Assembly (NCBI RefSeq): GCF_009730915.1
Contig: NC_052489.1
Coordinates: forward strand, 27,211,916 to 27,275,915
Source: Dioscorea cayenensis subsp. rotundata
Taxonomy: Eukaryota; Streptophyta; Magnoliopsida; Dioscoreales; Dioscoreaceae
Direction: 5' to 3'
DNA length: 64,000 nucleotides
This document shows, in pieces, positions 32,880 to 45,628 of the stretch. The position numbers and the translations under genes are program-made. Under the pieces are notes generated by a model. That model saw only the letters and a list, made by a program, of their open reading frames with translations. It ran no database searches and was not told where the DNA came from. Positions within the stretch are counted from its first letter, which is position 1. The number at the start of each line of letters is the position of its first letter.

Positions 32880-33724
32880 CTTTTATTTATTAATTTAGTT
32901 ATTTATTTAATACTCTAACAAGGCTCCACCAAGTGAAGTTGAACCAAATAGCATGAGCTTGAATATAGAAAAGCTCAAACCAGTGAACATGGTGGTTGTT
33001 GAGATGGTGATTAAGCATTGTAAGAAATGGACCATCATATCCATGACTGAATGAGTGGCATGGAAACAAAATGCAACTCAAGTCTTCATCCATTTCCTTA
33101 TAAATTGCTGGCCATTCATTTCATTAGAGCCACACTTTAGAAGTTGCAACATGAAATATCTATATCTTCTCTTCTTTTTCTTTCATTTTTTGTTCACTTA
33201 TGCATTGGCAAATGATTCATATGTTGGCTATGGCTATGAGCTCCAGTCAATAGCCGGTGATCTTTCCCACAAGTCCTTCATCGCCAAACTACAACTTATT
33301 CATTCATCAGAGATCTATGGTTCCGATGTAAAGAATTTTGATTTTTTTTGCTAGGTAAATTGTATTATCTGGTGTCATTTGAATTGGTTTTTTTAGATAT
33401 GTTTATATTGTAAAAAATAAATAATTTTTTAATTGAATCTAGATGTGCTTAGATTAGTACATAGTATTTTATTTTCTAAGGAGATCGATTTAAGAGAAGG
33501 AGAAGATGTGATGATGATGAATATTGGGTTGTTTCCTAAGCTTGCATTGGATTTGTTTGTTAATATTAGTTGATCACTTAATCCATCATGTCTTTCTTTA
33601 AATGTGTAGATAAATATATTTAATTTAAAAATGCTAATCTTGTCCTTATATTTGTCCTTTCTTATGATTAAAAATTCAATAAAAAATATGAAATAATAAT
33701 AATTCCATATAAATAAATGAAATT
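32880..33724 (+). pseudogene. Alpha-glucosidase fragment P2: promoter, exon 1, part of intron 1
   Basis: The promoter with TATAAAT at 33099-33105, ATG at 33151 and exon 1 to about 33353 are very close to gene B (signal peptide [11 protein letters not shown], then YGYELQSIAGDLSHKS). One extra T near the end of exon 1 shifts the frame, giving FFC and TAG before the donor. The intron 1 match stops at about 33724, where a copia LTR begins. There is no exon 2 or 3. With an intact-looking core promoter it could still be transcribed into the copia sequence. Confidence 0.85.
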
Positions 33725-33727
33725 GAT

Positions 33728-34422
33728 TGTTACAACTTGTTTTCTTATTTACACTTATTTTTTAATCGGATGTTCCTTTTCTGAGACAATGTCCAGGGTA
33801 ATTAACATTAAGGGCTTGCCCCTAATGGAAGTTATGAACCCATAATCTCTTGAAGTCATATAAAAATAAAATTTGATTTGTGACCCATTATTTTCAACTG
33901 GTCTAACCCTAATTAAAAGCCGGATGAGAAAAAAGGAGATCACACTCATCTTCAGCTATCTTCTCTTCAACACACTGGTATTAGAGCCAGTCTCATGGCA
34001 GCCAACAATAATTCCGTAAACCTCTCACAACCTTATGTGCTAGTCTTCAAGGGAGAAGACTATGAGGGGTGGAGTTTAAGGATAAAAACTTTCTTCCTTT
34101 CCCAGAAGCTGTGGGAACTAGTTGAGAAAGGAGTGGGAAATTCTAAAGGTGAGGCACAACAATGTGAAAACAAGAAGAAAGATGTCAAAGCTCTCTGTTT
34201 TATTCAGCAAACAGTGGATGAACCCATCCTTAATTGCGTAGCTGAAACTGCAACTACTCATGAAGCTTGGGAGATGATAAAAAAATCAGTACCAAGGCTC
34301 AGCGAAGATGGTGTCAATGAGATGGCAGACGCTCAGACAGAGTTTTGAAACCCTTTAAATACAGGACAATGAAAGCATACAGTGCTATTGCTCAAGAGTA
34401 GTCACGATTGTGAACCAAATTC
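33728..34422 (+). mobile_element. Copia LTR and gag fragment fused to NRAMP
   Basis: A likely LTR of about 245 bp spans 33728-33972 (TGTTACAACTT ... TTCAACA). A primer-binding site TGGTATTAGAGC is at 33976-33987 and a gag frame at 33995-34348 (117 residues). Gag starts MAANNNSVNLSQP and contains FKGEDYEGWSLRIKTFF, LWELVEKG and HEAWEMIKKS, typical of the copia gag N-terminal domain. The sequence breaks off inside gag (VVTIVNQI) and joins NRAMP exon 10 at 34422, the same junction as at 21409. There is no pol and no second LTR. Confidence 0.8.
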
Positions 34423-36846
34423 AATATGTCATGCAGGTTTTTTTTTTGTTCTAATAACTCTTTCGGCACGGTATTATTTGCCATTCATTAACCTATATGT
34501 TTTTTTTACTTAAAATTATCTTATGTTTTCTGTTATAGGGTTTTCTTGATTTGAGGATCACTCCATGGATTAGAAATCTTTTAACACACTCTTTGGCAAT
34601 TATTCCAAGTCTAATTGTTGCAATTGTCATTCTGCTGGTGTTGGAAGCTGATCATCATTGCATCAGTGCATACAACCCCTAATGATTCTCATGAAAAACT
34701 GTTTGACAAACAACCATCTCTTATAATGTATTTATCTGACATAATTGATGGTTAATTATAACAGATGATTTTTTTCATTTGTACTTCCATTTGCACTAGT
34801 ACCTCTCCTCAAGTTCACCATCAGAAAGACTAAGATGGGACCATACGCCAACTCATTTCTTTTAAGTTCATAATTACTAAGGACCATCTCTTCTCTGTTA
34901 TTGTTGGAAGTTAAACTTAAACCTTTAATTGTTAAAAATAATAATAATGTAAAGAAATAAAATGTGGGCTTAACCTTAATAAGTTAGATGTTATGATTTA
35001 GGAATATGGAGTGAAAAGACTATGAGTTGCTACATATGAGGAGTTTCTTGAATATTAAGAGACTTTTGTAAGATCTATATATATAATGTGCTTTCATGAA
35101 TGAGTTTGTTGAAGAAGAAAAGTTTACGAGAATAAAAGGATAATTTTATACAAGTGTTTTTCTTTTCTTTTCGTAATATTTTAGTTGAACATATTTTGCC
35201 CACCATCGTTTCCAACATAGTGGTATCAGAGCTAAAGAAAGAAGAAGGTAAGAGCTGTGATGAAAGCTCTAAGAAGAAAGAAGAAGGTGAGAGCTGTGAG
35301 AGAAGTTCCACGGAGAAATAAAACTCAAGAGAAGTCTTCAAAGTGGTACATAAAGCAGTGAAGATAGAAGAAATGGAGAATGAAACATTAGTTGTTGTAT
35401 CAGTGCAACTCAAGGCTATGCTCAAGGGGATATTAGAGAAAATGAATCTTCCACCCTCTAAGGTATGAATGTGAACGACTTGGTCCTTATTACTTGTTTT
35501 TGTTGTGAAAATAAGATTTGAGGAGAAGTTCGGAAGTCATGAATTACGTGGACCTCGTGCATATACAAAGAAGATGCTGAGAATGATGCCTCAATGCATG
35601 TGATATAATATCTAGGACAATACTACAATATTATTGTAAAAGATGTGAATGAAGAAGAGTTTGTTGAACTTAAGCATGAGTTTGACGACATAAAGGAGGC
35701 TAACAAAGAATTAATTGTGGGAAAGCCTCAATAAAACCAAAAAGGAATTGAAAGAGTTGAAGGAAAGAATGACAGAACTAGATCATAAGGAAGATCTTCA
35801 TACCATGTCATCAGATGTTCGTGTTTGTCCTACCGGTTGTTATTGGCGTGTTTAACAACCTGACAAAATGTTTAAGTTTAAGGGGAATGTTGGAAGTTAA
35901 ACTTAAACCTTTAATTATTAAAAATAATAATAATGTAAGGAAATAAAATGTGGGGTTAATCTTAATAAGTTAGATGGTATGATTTACAAAGGTCATGAGT
36001 TGCTATGTATGAGGAGTTTCTAGAATATTAAGAGTCCTTTGTAAGATCTATGTAATGGGTTTTCATGGATGAGTTTATTGAAGAAGAAAAGCTTATGAAA
36101 ATAAAAGGATAATTTTATACAAGTATTTTTTTCCTCTACCTAACATCTTAGTTTAGCATATTTTGCCCACCATCGTTTCCAACAGTTATGCCATCTTTGT
36201 TCATATGAACATCGAGCTTGTTAAAGTATCTCAGAGGCATTTTTTTATCTTCTTTCTTCTACTTATGTACAGGACATACAATTGATTGTTGAGATTTGTG
36301 CCAGAGCATTCCCTTTAAATTTTAAAAAGAGAGTTCGAAAGCATATTAATTCTGAATCAGAGAGAAAAATGCACTGGAGTATCAATGTATACAATGCACT
36401 CAAATACCCATATGGTAATATTCAGTTATTACCAAAAATAAGTCATGTATGGATATTAACAGGAATGTCACGTAGATCAGCATAGTATTTTTTCTCAAAG
36501 AATTAGTTTTATAACATTACTTGACGACCTTTTCCTATGACAATAGATTACAACAGCCACATGGGTCATAAGCTCATTGATTATGGCAATCAACACGTAC
36601 TACCTCGTAATGGGCTTCATCAAGCTACTTCGACATAGTGGTCTGCACACTGCATCCACTTTGTTTGCAGACATATTTGGTTTCGAAGGTATGTAAGTGT
36701 ACCTCGCCGAAATCTTCTACCTGGTCTTCAAAAAGAACATAGAAATTACTCAACCATTACAGTCAGATGATGCCAAGCTTGGATTAACAAGCAACCACTC
36801 AAGCATTGTAATTCAAGTTCCGAAGGAAGACATCATAAGCATCTAA
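34422..36846 (+). pseudogene. NRAMP pseudogene copy 3 (3' half)
   Basis: It retains the end of exon 10 (CAATATGTCATGCAG), exon 11 (34539-34665), exon 12 (34765-34862, donor changed GT to TT), intron 12 with a small LTR element, and exon 13 (36547-36846). Exon 13 has a TAA in the last membrane segment (GGT ATG TAA near 36690). Its C-terminal tail is in frame with the membrane part (ITQPLQSDDAKLGLTSNHSS) and ends at 36844-36846. It therefore shows the ancestral frame that the first gene has lost. Confidence 0.88.
34902..36184 (+). mobile_element. Small non-autonomous LTR element, copy 2
   Basis: 5' LTR 34902-35217, primer-binding site TGGTATCAGAGC at 35221-35232, internal region, polypurine tract, 3' LTR 35888-36184. 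The target-site duplication GTTAT is exact (34897-34901 and 36185-36189). It is the sister of 21891-23133 at the same NRAMP intron position. The internal ORF here starts earlier, at MENETLVVVSVQLKAML (from about 35374), but is broken by frameshifts from about 35460. Total length is 1283 bp with no polymerase. Confidence 0.9.
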
Positions 36847-37631
36847 TTCCCGCAAACAGGATCTGCAATGAATCTTGACTAACAGCTTCCTCATGTTTCC
36901 TTAACATGAAATCCTGGCATTAGTCTGAGTGAACTAGCTACCTTAACAATAAGTAATGTAGTTTCATTTGCTAATATATTCTTAATTTGACCAAGTTGTC
37001 TGCTTTAGAGCATTGGATGATAGTTGCAACAATGGTACTTTTCTAGTTATGATCAATGAAGTATGAACTTGCCATGAAACTGTGGTGAACTTGGACTATT
37101 ATTTCCAAACTTTTGATGAGTTTCTTTTGAGTGTGATTAGCGTTGTGGTTTGCTGTTCAACTTTGTAAACAGGTGTTCATTATCTTGTTCCCAAAGCCTG
37201 CACTGAAAGTAAGGTTTTTGGTTTTTGGTTCGATAGGAAGGTGCTGTGCTTCATAATGTCAAATAGCTAGGAGCATGAGATTTTTTTTTTCTTTTTATGT
37301 TTTCTTAAAAAATAAAATATAGTATAAATTTGTTGAAAATAAAAAAAATAATAAATAAAAGAAATAAACGTCAGCGATACATCACCCTCTAGAAGTAAAA
37401 GACTACCAGAAACACTTGAGAAATGTTATATACTGTTAAAAAAAATAGAGGATTCTCAGGAAAAATCAAATCAAGTAAGTAATAAGACAACCAAAATAAA
37501 TAAAAAAATTTAAGAGGTTCGGCAATATGCCTACATTCTTAGAAGAGGAGCGGCCGTATTTCTCTTATTCACTCGTCTCTGCTCCCCTCTGTTCTAGCAT
37601 CTGTTCGTTTACTTGTGTATATGAGCCATAC

Positions 37632-37666
<35 letters not shown>

Positions 37667-38690
37667 GAGGACAAAAAAACCAATTACATCTTGGAGATTA
37701 ATAAGAGGGTGTAGTCCATCCGGACAACATAGGTGAGTGACGTTGAAAAAGAGTGTGGTCAGAGCCATGTTAAGCATCGTATCTCAAGATCATTCATATG
37801 AGATCTCAAGATTACTTGCCGGAGATCCCAAAATTCTACGCTTCTCTTTACCATGGAAATCGGAAGCTCGAGCCAGAGAAATTACATGCTTTGCATGTGT
37901 TAAATTAACATCATATAAATATTTGGCAAAACTAAATAATAATAATAATAATGGTAATTTGTTTCTTCCTCACATCATGGGGGCTCCTCAGCCGTTCATG
38001 TTAATTCTGGCTGACTAAAATAAGATAGATAAGACAACCATAATTTTTAAAAGTGAGAATGATATTAAAATATAATATAAAAATGACTTTTTTTTCTCTA
38101 TATATCTCTAGTCTCTATCTCATAATAATGAATAACGGGACATCTCATTCACAATTCACAATCTCAAACCCATATCTTCTATCTTTTTATTTCCTATTTT
38201 ATTCGAGTAAATTAAAATGCCAATCATTAGGTTAAATAAAAAGGTTCAAATGAAAATAATAAGTTAATTTAATTTGATTTGGTGCTTAATTATAGCCCAA
38301 GTTCAACGGAAAAAAATCAAAAACACAAACAAACACAAATACTTAAATTAAGATAATAAAGGTAGCTTAATTCTCATTTCTCATATTTTTTTTAAAAATC
38401 AATTGTCTGGTATTATAGTAGTATTAAGTGATACTTAGCAGGACGGTTTATATATTATTTTGGGCCCAAGTACTGTTTATTGGGTTCAGATAGGTCCCTT
38501 ATGAGAGATGTATTATTTCGCCAAAGTTGCATGATAAAAGTTTTTCAAATCGCTTATAGTGCATCACTAGAGGTTGTTAACCCACCATAATTAGTATATT
38601 TTTATGCCTACTTGTTCTTTAACCGCTTGTTGGTTGGGTCCCAAAAACACTAGTCCCATGCATATTGCACTTACTGTTCATTAAGTAATC
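36847..38690. other. NRAMP copy 3 3' flank and intergenic DNA
   Basis: 36847-37260 matches the 3' flank of the first NRAMP gene. 37500-37900 is less AT-rich, includes a TA run (about 37640-37661) and looks like retroelement debris, but no domain is recognisable. 37950-38690 is AT-rich with no gene. Confidence 0.55.
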
Positions 38691-38895
38691 AAATATAAAA
38701 AAAATATTTTTATTGAAGCCCTCCAAACCAGTGAAGTTAATTCAAAATAGTATGAACCTGAAACAAAAGACAAGCCAGTGAGCATGGTGGTTGTTGTTGT
38801 GATGGTGAAGCAAACTGTGAGAAATAGACTAGCATATGAGAGTCCATAGGTGAAATAGTGGAGAAAATGCACGTTTGAGTCTTCATCCATTTCCT

Positions 38896-38902
38896 TATAA
38901 AT
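38896..38902 (+). promoter_or_regulatory. TATA box of alpha-glucosidase A
   Basis: TATAAAT lies 38 bases upstream of the ATG, within a block conserved before every copy (CTTCATCCATTTCCTTATAAATTG). Equivalent boxes are at 33099 (P2), 45577 (B) and 52810 (C). P1 has lost it. The short distance implies a leader of only about 10-20 nt. Confidence 0.65.
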
Positions 38903-38939
38903 TGGTGGCCGTTCTTTCATTAGAGCCAGACTTAGCATC

Positions 38940-41900
38940 ATGAAATATCTTTATAATCTCTTCTTTTTCTTCTTCTTTTATGCTTTGTTCTTTTGTTCAT
39001 TCACGGATAGTTCACATGTTGGCTACGGTTACAGACTCCAATCAGTGGTACATGATTCTGCCAGTAAATCTTTGATTGCTAAACTTCAACTTATTCGTCC
39101 TTCGCCGATCTATGGTCCTGATGTGAAGAATCTCCATTTTTTTGCAAGGTAAATTGATTTATTTAGTATTATTTGGATTTTTTTTTTCTTAAATATATTT
39201 GTTTTACAAAATAAATTATTTTATTTTATTTTTATAATAAATTTTAATGTGTTTAGATTTGTAGTATGGACGTGATTGAAATGCGTACCACTCTACTAAA
39301 GGGTTGTGATCATTTACTCAATTATATCTCTCTTTTCGGTTTTAATGGATAAACAATTTTTTTATTTTAAAAAATAAAAATAAACTATTTAAATTTAATT
39401 AAAAGATTCTTTTCAATAAAAAGTAGTTTATTCACATTTATACAAAATATAACAAATAAACATGAAATCATGATGTCAAATATAAGAAATTGATGACTTG
39501 ATGGTAGACTGGAATAGGGGTGGACATGGTAAGGGACGCCATGAAATTTGCTGAACCCAAATTTCAAAAAATCTGAGCACTGGGTTTTAGAAAGTTGGCT
39601 AAAAGCGGGTTGAGCTCAAATATTTTTACTGATTGAATTTTTGAAATGGGTTTGGGTTAGATGAATTTTGACCCGACCCCGACCCACTTAGACTCGAATA
39701 AATAAATAATATATATATATATATATAATAGTAATATGCTTGAAAAAGAGTAAACATTTATAATACTTATGTAGTATTTTTTTTAAAATGTTTGAAAAAA
39801 ATTTTTAGGGAGTTGTAGTAGTAGTTTTATTTAGTTATTTCGATTATTTCATAAAAAAATTATTTATTTTTTAGGGTCGGGTTAAATTTGGGCACAGGCT
39901 AATGATAATCAAATGGGTCGGGGTTTGGATCAAAACACTTTGAGTCGACATCTGCCGACCAAAATTGAATATATTGGTTGTATATTTGAGTCTAGCCCAG
40001 CCCAAACCCGACCCAGCCCGGCCCATGTCCACCCTTAGACTGGAACAATGGTTCTAAATTTGTTTTAATTAAAATTCAAGTAAAAATGAGAAAATTAATG
40101 TCAAATAAAATAAATAAGTAAATGCAGAAAAAAAATTTAAGAAGAACATAAATCAATCATCAATTATAAATAATATTGTGTAAATTTATTCACTCCTATA
40201 ATTAAAAATTATAATAATAAAATAATAACAAATATAAATATATTTGAAAAAAATCCTAAAATTTTTTTTTAAAAAAATAGATAAACCACGTTCATTAGAA
40301 CAAAAATCCTAAAATTGTTATATCAAACAAATAAATTAAATAAATAAATTTTGAGGGGAAAAACTCATGAAGCTCTTGCACTGTGAGTGAAGCTTCGAAA
40401 CGAATGATCGCCTGCGAGTTCGCATCACCGACTCCGATCGCCGGCGATGGGAGATCCCGCCGGAGATCATCCGCCGCAAAGCGCCCAATGTTGTCCTTCG
40501 ATCACCAACAGAGACCCTACTCCTCTCCTCCGGCGACTCCGATCTCATTCTCACCCTTCGCCGCAGCTCCCCCTTCACCTTCTTCATCTCCCGCCGATCC
40601 AGCGGCGATGTACTCTTCGACACTGCCGTCCCCTCCATCACCCCCGGCATCGTCTTCAAGGACCAGTACCTGGAGCTCTCCTCCTCCCTTCCCGGCGACC
40701 GCTCCTCCATCTACGGCCTCGGGGAGCACACTAAAGAGACCTTCCAGCTAATCCCACAATGATACCTTCACGTTGTGGAACGCCGACATCGGATCGGCAA
40801 ACCTCAATCTCAATCTCTACGGCAGCCATCCCTTCTACATGGATCTCAGATCCTCGCCGCCGGGAACCACCCATGGCGTCCTTCTCCTCAACAGCAACGG
40901 CATGGACATCAACTATGCCGGATCTTACATCACGTACAAGGTCATCGGTGGAGTTCTCGACTTCTACTTCTTCGCCGGCCCAACGCCATTATCGGTGATC
41001 GAGCAGTACACTGATCTCATCGGCCGGCCAGCGCCGATGCCATACTGGTCATTTGGCTTTCACCAATGCCGATGGGGATACAAGAACGTCAGTGATCTTG
41101 AATCCGTTGTTGCCGGGTACGCCAAAGCTGGGATCCCTCTGGAGGTCATGTGGACGGACATTGACTATATGGATGCATCCAAAGACTTCACTCTCGATCC
41201 AGTGAACTTCCCGCTGGAGAAGATGATCAAATTTGTGAATCAACTGCATGAAAATGGGCAAAGGTATGTAGCAATCATTGATCCAGGTATCAGCACCAAC
41301 AAAAGCTATCCAACCTTCCTGAGAGGATTGAAAGCTGATGTTTTTTTGAAAAGAAATGGAGTGAATTATCTTGGAAGTGTTTGGCCTGGTGATGTTTATT
41401 TCCCTGACTTTTGGAATCCAAAAGCTGCAACTTTTTGGTCTAAAGAGATTGAAATTTTCAGGAAGATGATTCCTATTGATGGATTATGGATTGATATGAA
41501 TGAAATTTCTAATTTCATTGATCCTTTGCCGGAGAATGAATTGGATGATCCTCCTTATAAGATTAACAACTCAGGAGTTCAGAGACCATTGAGTAATAAA
41601 ACTGTGCCAGCTTCTTCTATTCACTATGGGAATTTGACAGAGTATGATGTGCATAATCTTTATGGATTCTTGGAGTCGAAGACGACGCATGATGCATTGG
41701 TGAAGGATACTGGCAAGAGAGCGTTTGTGTTGAGTAGGTCTACTTTTGTTGGGTCAGGGAAGTATACCGCGCATTGGACCGGAGACAATGCAGCTACTTG
41801 GAATGATCTTGCTTATTCAATTCCAACCATGCTTAGCTTTGGCTTGTTCGGGATTCCTATGGTTGGAGCTGATATTTGTGGCTTTAGCGGAAGTACCAGT

Positions 41901-43160
41901 GAAGAGCTTTGCAGGCGTTGGATTCAGGTACTGATGCTTTTATATATCAATATTTGTTTATTTTCAAGGTAAACTAATTTTTATGAGTAGTTGTTGGTTT
42001 TAAAATTTTGTTTATTTTGATCAATTCAACCTTGTGCTAGTGCTTCCATGTTCATAGCAATGCTGAGCATTACCACAAATATGGAAGAGCTTGATTGAGT
42101 CGTGAAAATTGAAAATTTGACAACTTGGTGCATACTGTTATTTAATCCTAGTTCTACAAAGCGCAAAAGAGAAAAATTTCCACCTCTGCTCACAAATCAC
42201 AATGATTTAATTTTAAAGATAAGTCAAATAGAAAACAAATGCATAAAGCGACATCTTGATATATAACTGACCAATTTGATGACATTGTAGCTGGGAGCAT
42301 TCTATCCTTTTGCGAGGAATCATTACGATATGAACTCAGCCAGGCAAGAGCTCTATCTGTGGGACTCTGTCTCCCTGTCGGCGCGGAAGGCGCTCGGGCT
42401 CCGGTACCGCTTGCTTCCCTACTTTTACACTCTAATGCACGAAGCACATTCAAAGGGGAGCCCCATAGCAAGGCCTCTCTTCTTCTCATTCCCAGAGGAC
42501 AAAGAGACTTATGGGATTAATGCTCAGTTTCTTATTGGAGAAGGAGTCATGGTATCGCCGGTGATGGCACCGGGGGAGGTGTCCGTGAATGCTTACTTCC
42601 CCAAAGGAAAATGGTTCAATCTATTTAACTATTCTCACGTTGTGGTGGCCAGTTCCGGGAGGTATGTAACTCTTGATGCTCCAGAGGACACTATCAACGT
42701 ACATGTCAAGGGAGGGCACATACTTGTGATGCAAGAAGCAGGGATGTTGACAAAGGCTGGATCACATAATAGGTTCCAGCTTCTAGTGGTTCTTGATGAT
42801 AATGGAAAGGCGGAAGGCAAAGTTTTTGTGGATGATGGAGAGGTGGTGGAGATGGGAGGGGAGGATCTGAGCCAATGGAGTTTAGTGAGGTTCAGTGCTG
42901 GTCTTGAAGGTGGTGAACTGAAGCTCAAGTCAGAGGTGATTAATGGGACATATGCATCAGATAAGAAGATTAGGGTGAAGAATGTGGTTGTGCTTGGGTT
43001 GAAACATGAGGGTGCTGTTAATGGAGTCTTGAAGAGGAATATTGGTGGAGTTAATATTATTGATAAAGATGTAGTGTTTGGAGTTGCAGAGATTGATGGC
43101 TTGTCATTGATGCTTGGAGAGCCTTTTGAATTGAAGGTCACAATTGCAGCTTTAATTTGA
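38940..43160 (+). pseudogene. Alpha-glucosidase A (GH31), full length with one-base frameshift
   Basis: Exons: 38940-39148, 40393-41927, 42291-43160. Signal peptide MKYLYNLFFFFFFYALFF, then an N-terminal beta-sandwich domain, the GH31 barrel and C-terminal beta domains, as in secreted plant alpha-glucosidases that release glucose from maltose and starch fragments. The WIDMNE nucleophile motif and HWTGDN acid/base motif are intact, and exons 2 (after 40758) and 3 are fully open. One extra base in ATCCCACAAT (about 40753-40757) shifts the frame, with TGA immediately after. Genes B, C and even P1 have the in-frame length here, so the lesion belongs to this copy or is a sequencing error. Without it the protein would be 870 residues. 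Intron 1 carries a hAT-type MITE. Confidence 0.88.
39515..40037. mobile_element. hAT-type MITE in intron 1 of gene A
   Basis: The inverted repeats TAGGGGTGGACATGG and CCATGTCCACCCTTA match at 14 of 15 positions. An exact 8-bp target duplication GACTGGAA lies at 39507-39514 and 40038-40045. It is 523 bp long. Inner sequence is rich in GGGTCGGG/CCCGACCC, also as inverted copies. It has no ORF. Confidence 0.9.
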
Positions 43161-45530
43161 ATGTCTGAGGACTATATTAAGTCATGAAATCTCTCCAGCT
43201 TGCTGCAATTCTATTTCACATCATGAATAATGTTTGGTGATTACTGTTCTCTAAATTATATGACTTTAATATATTGAGAATACATTGGTTATAGGCTTGC
43301 AGAATACTGTCACATTTTCTCATGTTAACCAAACATGATCAATGAGTTAGTCTATGAGGCATGTGGGATGCAAGGTGCTGAGTTCTAATGCAAACATTGT
43401 TTAATGTTAAATCTGGTTTTTATTATTATATATATAAAACAAAAAACAAAATGCACATTTCTTCATTCCCTCTGCACATCCTATTGTGATCACCCATTAT
43501 ATAAAAATAAGTTTCTTGACGTACGGAGCGGTGAAAATTCATGCAATAAATAAAGTCAGACAATTATCAAAAAAATTTTTAAAAAATAATATTAATAAAA
43601 TAAATGTGTTTCTATTGTCTTGAGTGAGGGTGAGAGATGAACACTTTATTATTTTATATATTTTTTATGTTGTGCACCCTTTGTTTTGCACAAGTATGAG
43701 ACAAATATTAGATCAAAAATTGTGATATTTTTTTTTTCCTATCCTATCCTTGTTTTACAATAAAGAAATTCTAAAAACAATGTTTTATGAAATTTTCTTT
43801 TGATTCCTATGCTCACCACATAATTTTTTTATAATTAATAAAAATTATTAATTTATAATTACATTCTTTGAATTTATAAAATATATTAAGTAATAATTGA
43901 TTACTAGAAATATTTAAGGTAAAAATTTATATTTTTATAAATATTTCATCAAAATTATTTATTCGTAATTATATATATGTACATTTATTGAGATATATGT
44001 TTAGAGTAATTTGAGCATTTTTTATAAATTTCTCTTTTGGTTATAGCTTGATCTAGTAAAGTTTTTGTGCTCTTATTTTTAAGTACAAAAAATTTATGAA
44101 GTTATATTATACCTAATTACTTTTTCATTGTTATACTTCAAATTTTCTCATATAAAACTAAATTTTAGAGTTTGATCTGTTTTTTAATGTGTTTTGACAC
44201 ATTTGTTGAGTTATGAGACCGCATTAGCTCACCACCACCAGGAAGATCTTCTAGGCGAAATCGTAAAATTTGTCTTAATATTTTTTTATTTATTTTACAA
44301 GATAAATGAATGGAAGAGTATATAAACATGTTTTTTAGTATATATATTTTTTAAATTTAACTTTGATAGTAAGATATATTTGCAAATAAAAATAATTTAG
44401 GAAGTATATGAGTAATTACACATTTTTATAGAGGCTCTAAAAAAAAAATCTTTCTAATATAATGATATTTAAAAAAACATTTTATAACAATAAATTGGAG
44501 ATTGATGAAAATATGTAGAACTTATTTGTGATTCATCTCACAATGAAATTTAAGTTGTGATATAAATGTTATTACATATAAGTAGCATAAGCACCATACT
44601 TACATGTCTACATCTTTTATTCTATGTGAATTGAAGTTTGAACATACCTCCTTATTAGAGATATGAACATTTTATATTGGGAATTTTGGTGCCAGTAAAC
44701 CAAAAAACTTGATCTCTCTCGTTATATAAATGCTCAATTTATTCTTATATTTGTTGTTTCTTATAATAGAGAAATAATTTCAAAAAAATATATAAATAAA
44801 TAAATACGGAAAAAACAAATCCAATGAAAGTTATGTTAATCATCAATCTAATATAAAATTGCGTAACCTTATCCACTCTTATAATTAAAATGCAATAAAA
44901 CAACAATGCCTACAAAAATAAATCCTGATATTTGATTTTATTTATTATTATATATTCTAAAAAAGAAAACCAACTATTAGGTTAAAATTAAAAAATACAA
45001 ATAATTATAGTTCTTTTTTTCAATTTTTAATAAACAAATGTTTAGCCAATTCTATTCAGAGCTCTCGTTGTTTGCAAACCTCCTTTCAATATTTGGTTAT
45101 TTAAAAGCAAACTTCATTTAGGCTAATTATTTAGTACAAAACCAAACAAATCAAATAATAACAATGCACACTTAAATGCAATACTTACATTAATTAGTAG
45201 TTGTCACTGCTTTGCTGGAAAGTTGATAATTAAATGCATGATAATGCTTGCTTAAGTTTTTTATATTCTGCTTAAAAAATCAACTACATAGAAAAGACCA
45301 AAACTGATTCCATACGCATTGTACTAACTGTAAATATATTAATCACCCATATCCTTTTATTTATTAATTTAGTTATTTATTTAATACTCTAACAAGGCTC
45401 CACCAAGTGAAGTTGAACCAAATAGCATGAGCTTGAATATAGAAAAGCTCAAACCAGTCAACATGGTGGTTGTTGAGATGGTGATTAAGCATTATAATTA
45501 AGAAATGGACCATCATATCCATGACTGAAT
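43161..45530. other. Gene A 3' flank and duplicated unit flank
   Basis: 43161-43430 is the 3' UTR/flank of gene A, with the CATGTTAACCAAACATGATC block. 43430-45325 is the AT-rich flank duplicated at 30062-31961, without the 886-bp TIR element. 45330-45530 is the conserved promoter-proximal block. No gene is seen. Confidence 0.75.
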
Positions 45531-45576
45531 GAGTGGCATGGAAACAAAATGCAACTCAAGTCTTCATCCATTTCCT

Positions 45577-45583
45577 TATAAAT
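45577..45583 (+). promoter_or_regulatory. TATA box of alpha-glucosidase B
   Basis: TATAAAT lies 46 bases before the ATG at 45629, in the promoter block shared by all copies. Confidence 0.65.
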
Positions 45584-45628
45584 TGCTGGCCATTCATTTC
45601 ATTAGAGCCACACTTTAGAAGTTGCAAC

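Noticed and set aside
35221..35232. TGGTATCAGAGC and similar words (also 2091, 15372, 20967, 33976) as tRNA remnants
   Set aside because: They are primer-binding sites complementary to initiator-Met tRNA, each next to an LTR; no tRNA cloverleaf is present.
42635..43141. Minus-strand open frame opposite glucosidase A exon 3 (and equivalents opposite B and C)
   Set aside because: It is a shadow of the conserved coding strand with low-complexity Ser/Pro/Thr product; the glucosidase frame explains the sequence.
45533..45628. Upstream in-frame ATG extending glucosidase B (MAWKQNATQV...)
   Set aside because: It overlaps the TATA box and promoter block, and the other copies start at the signal-peptide ATG.
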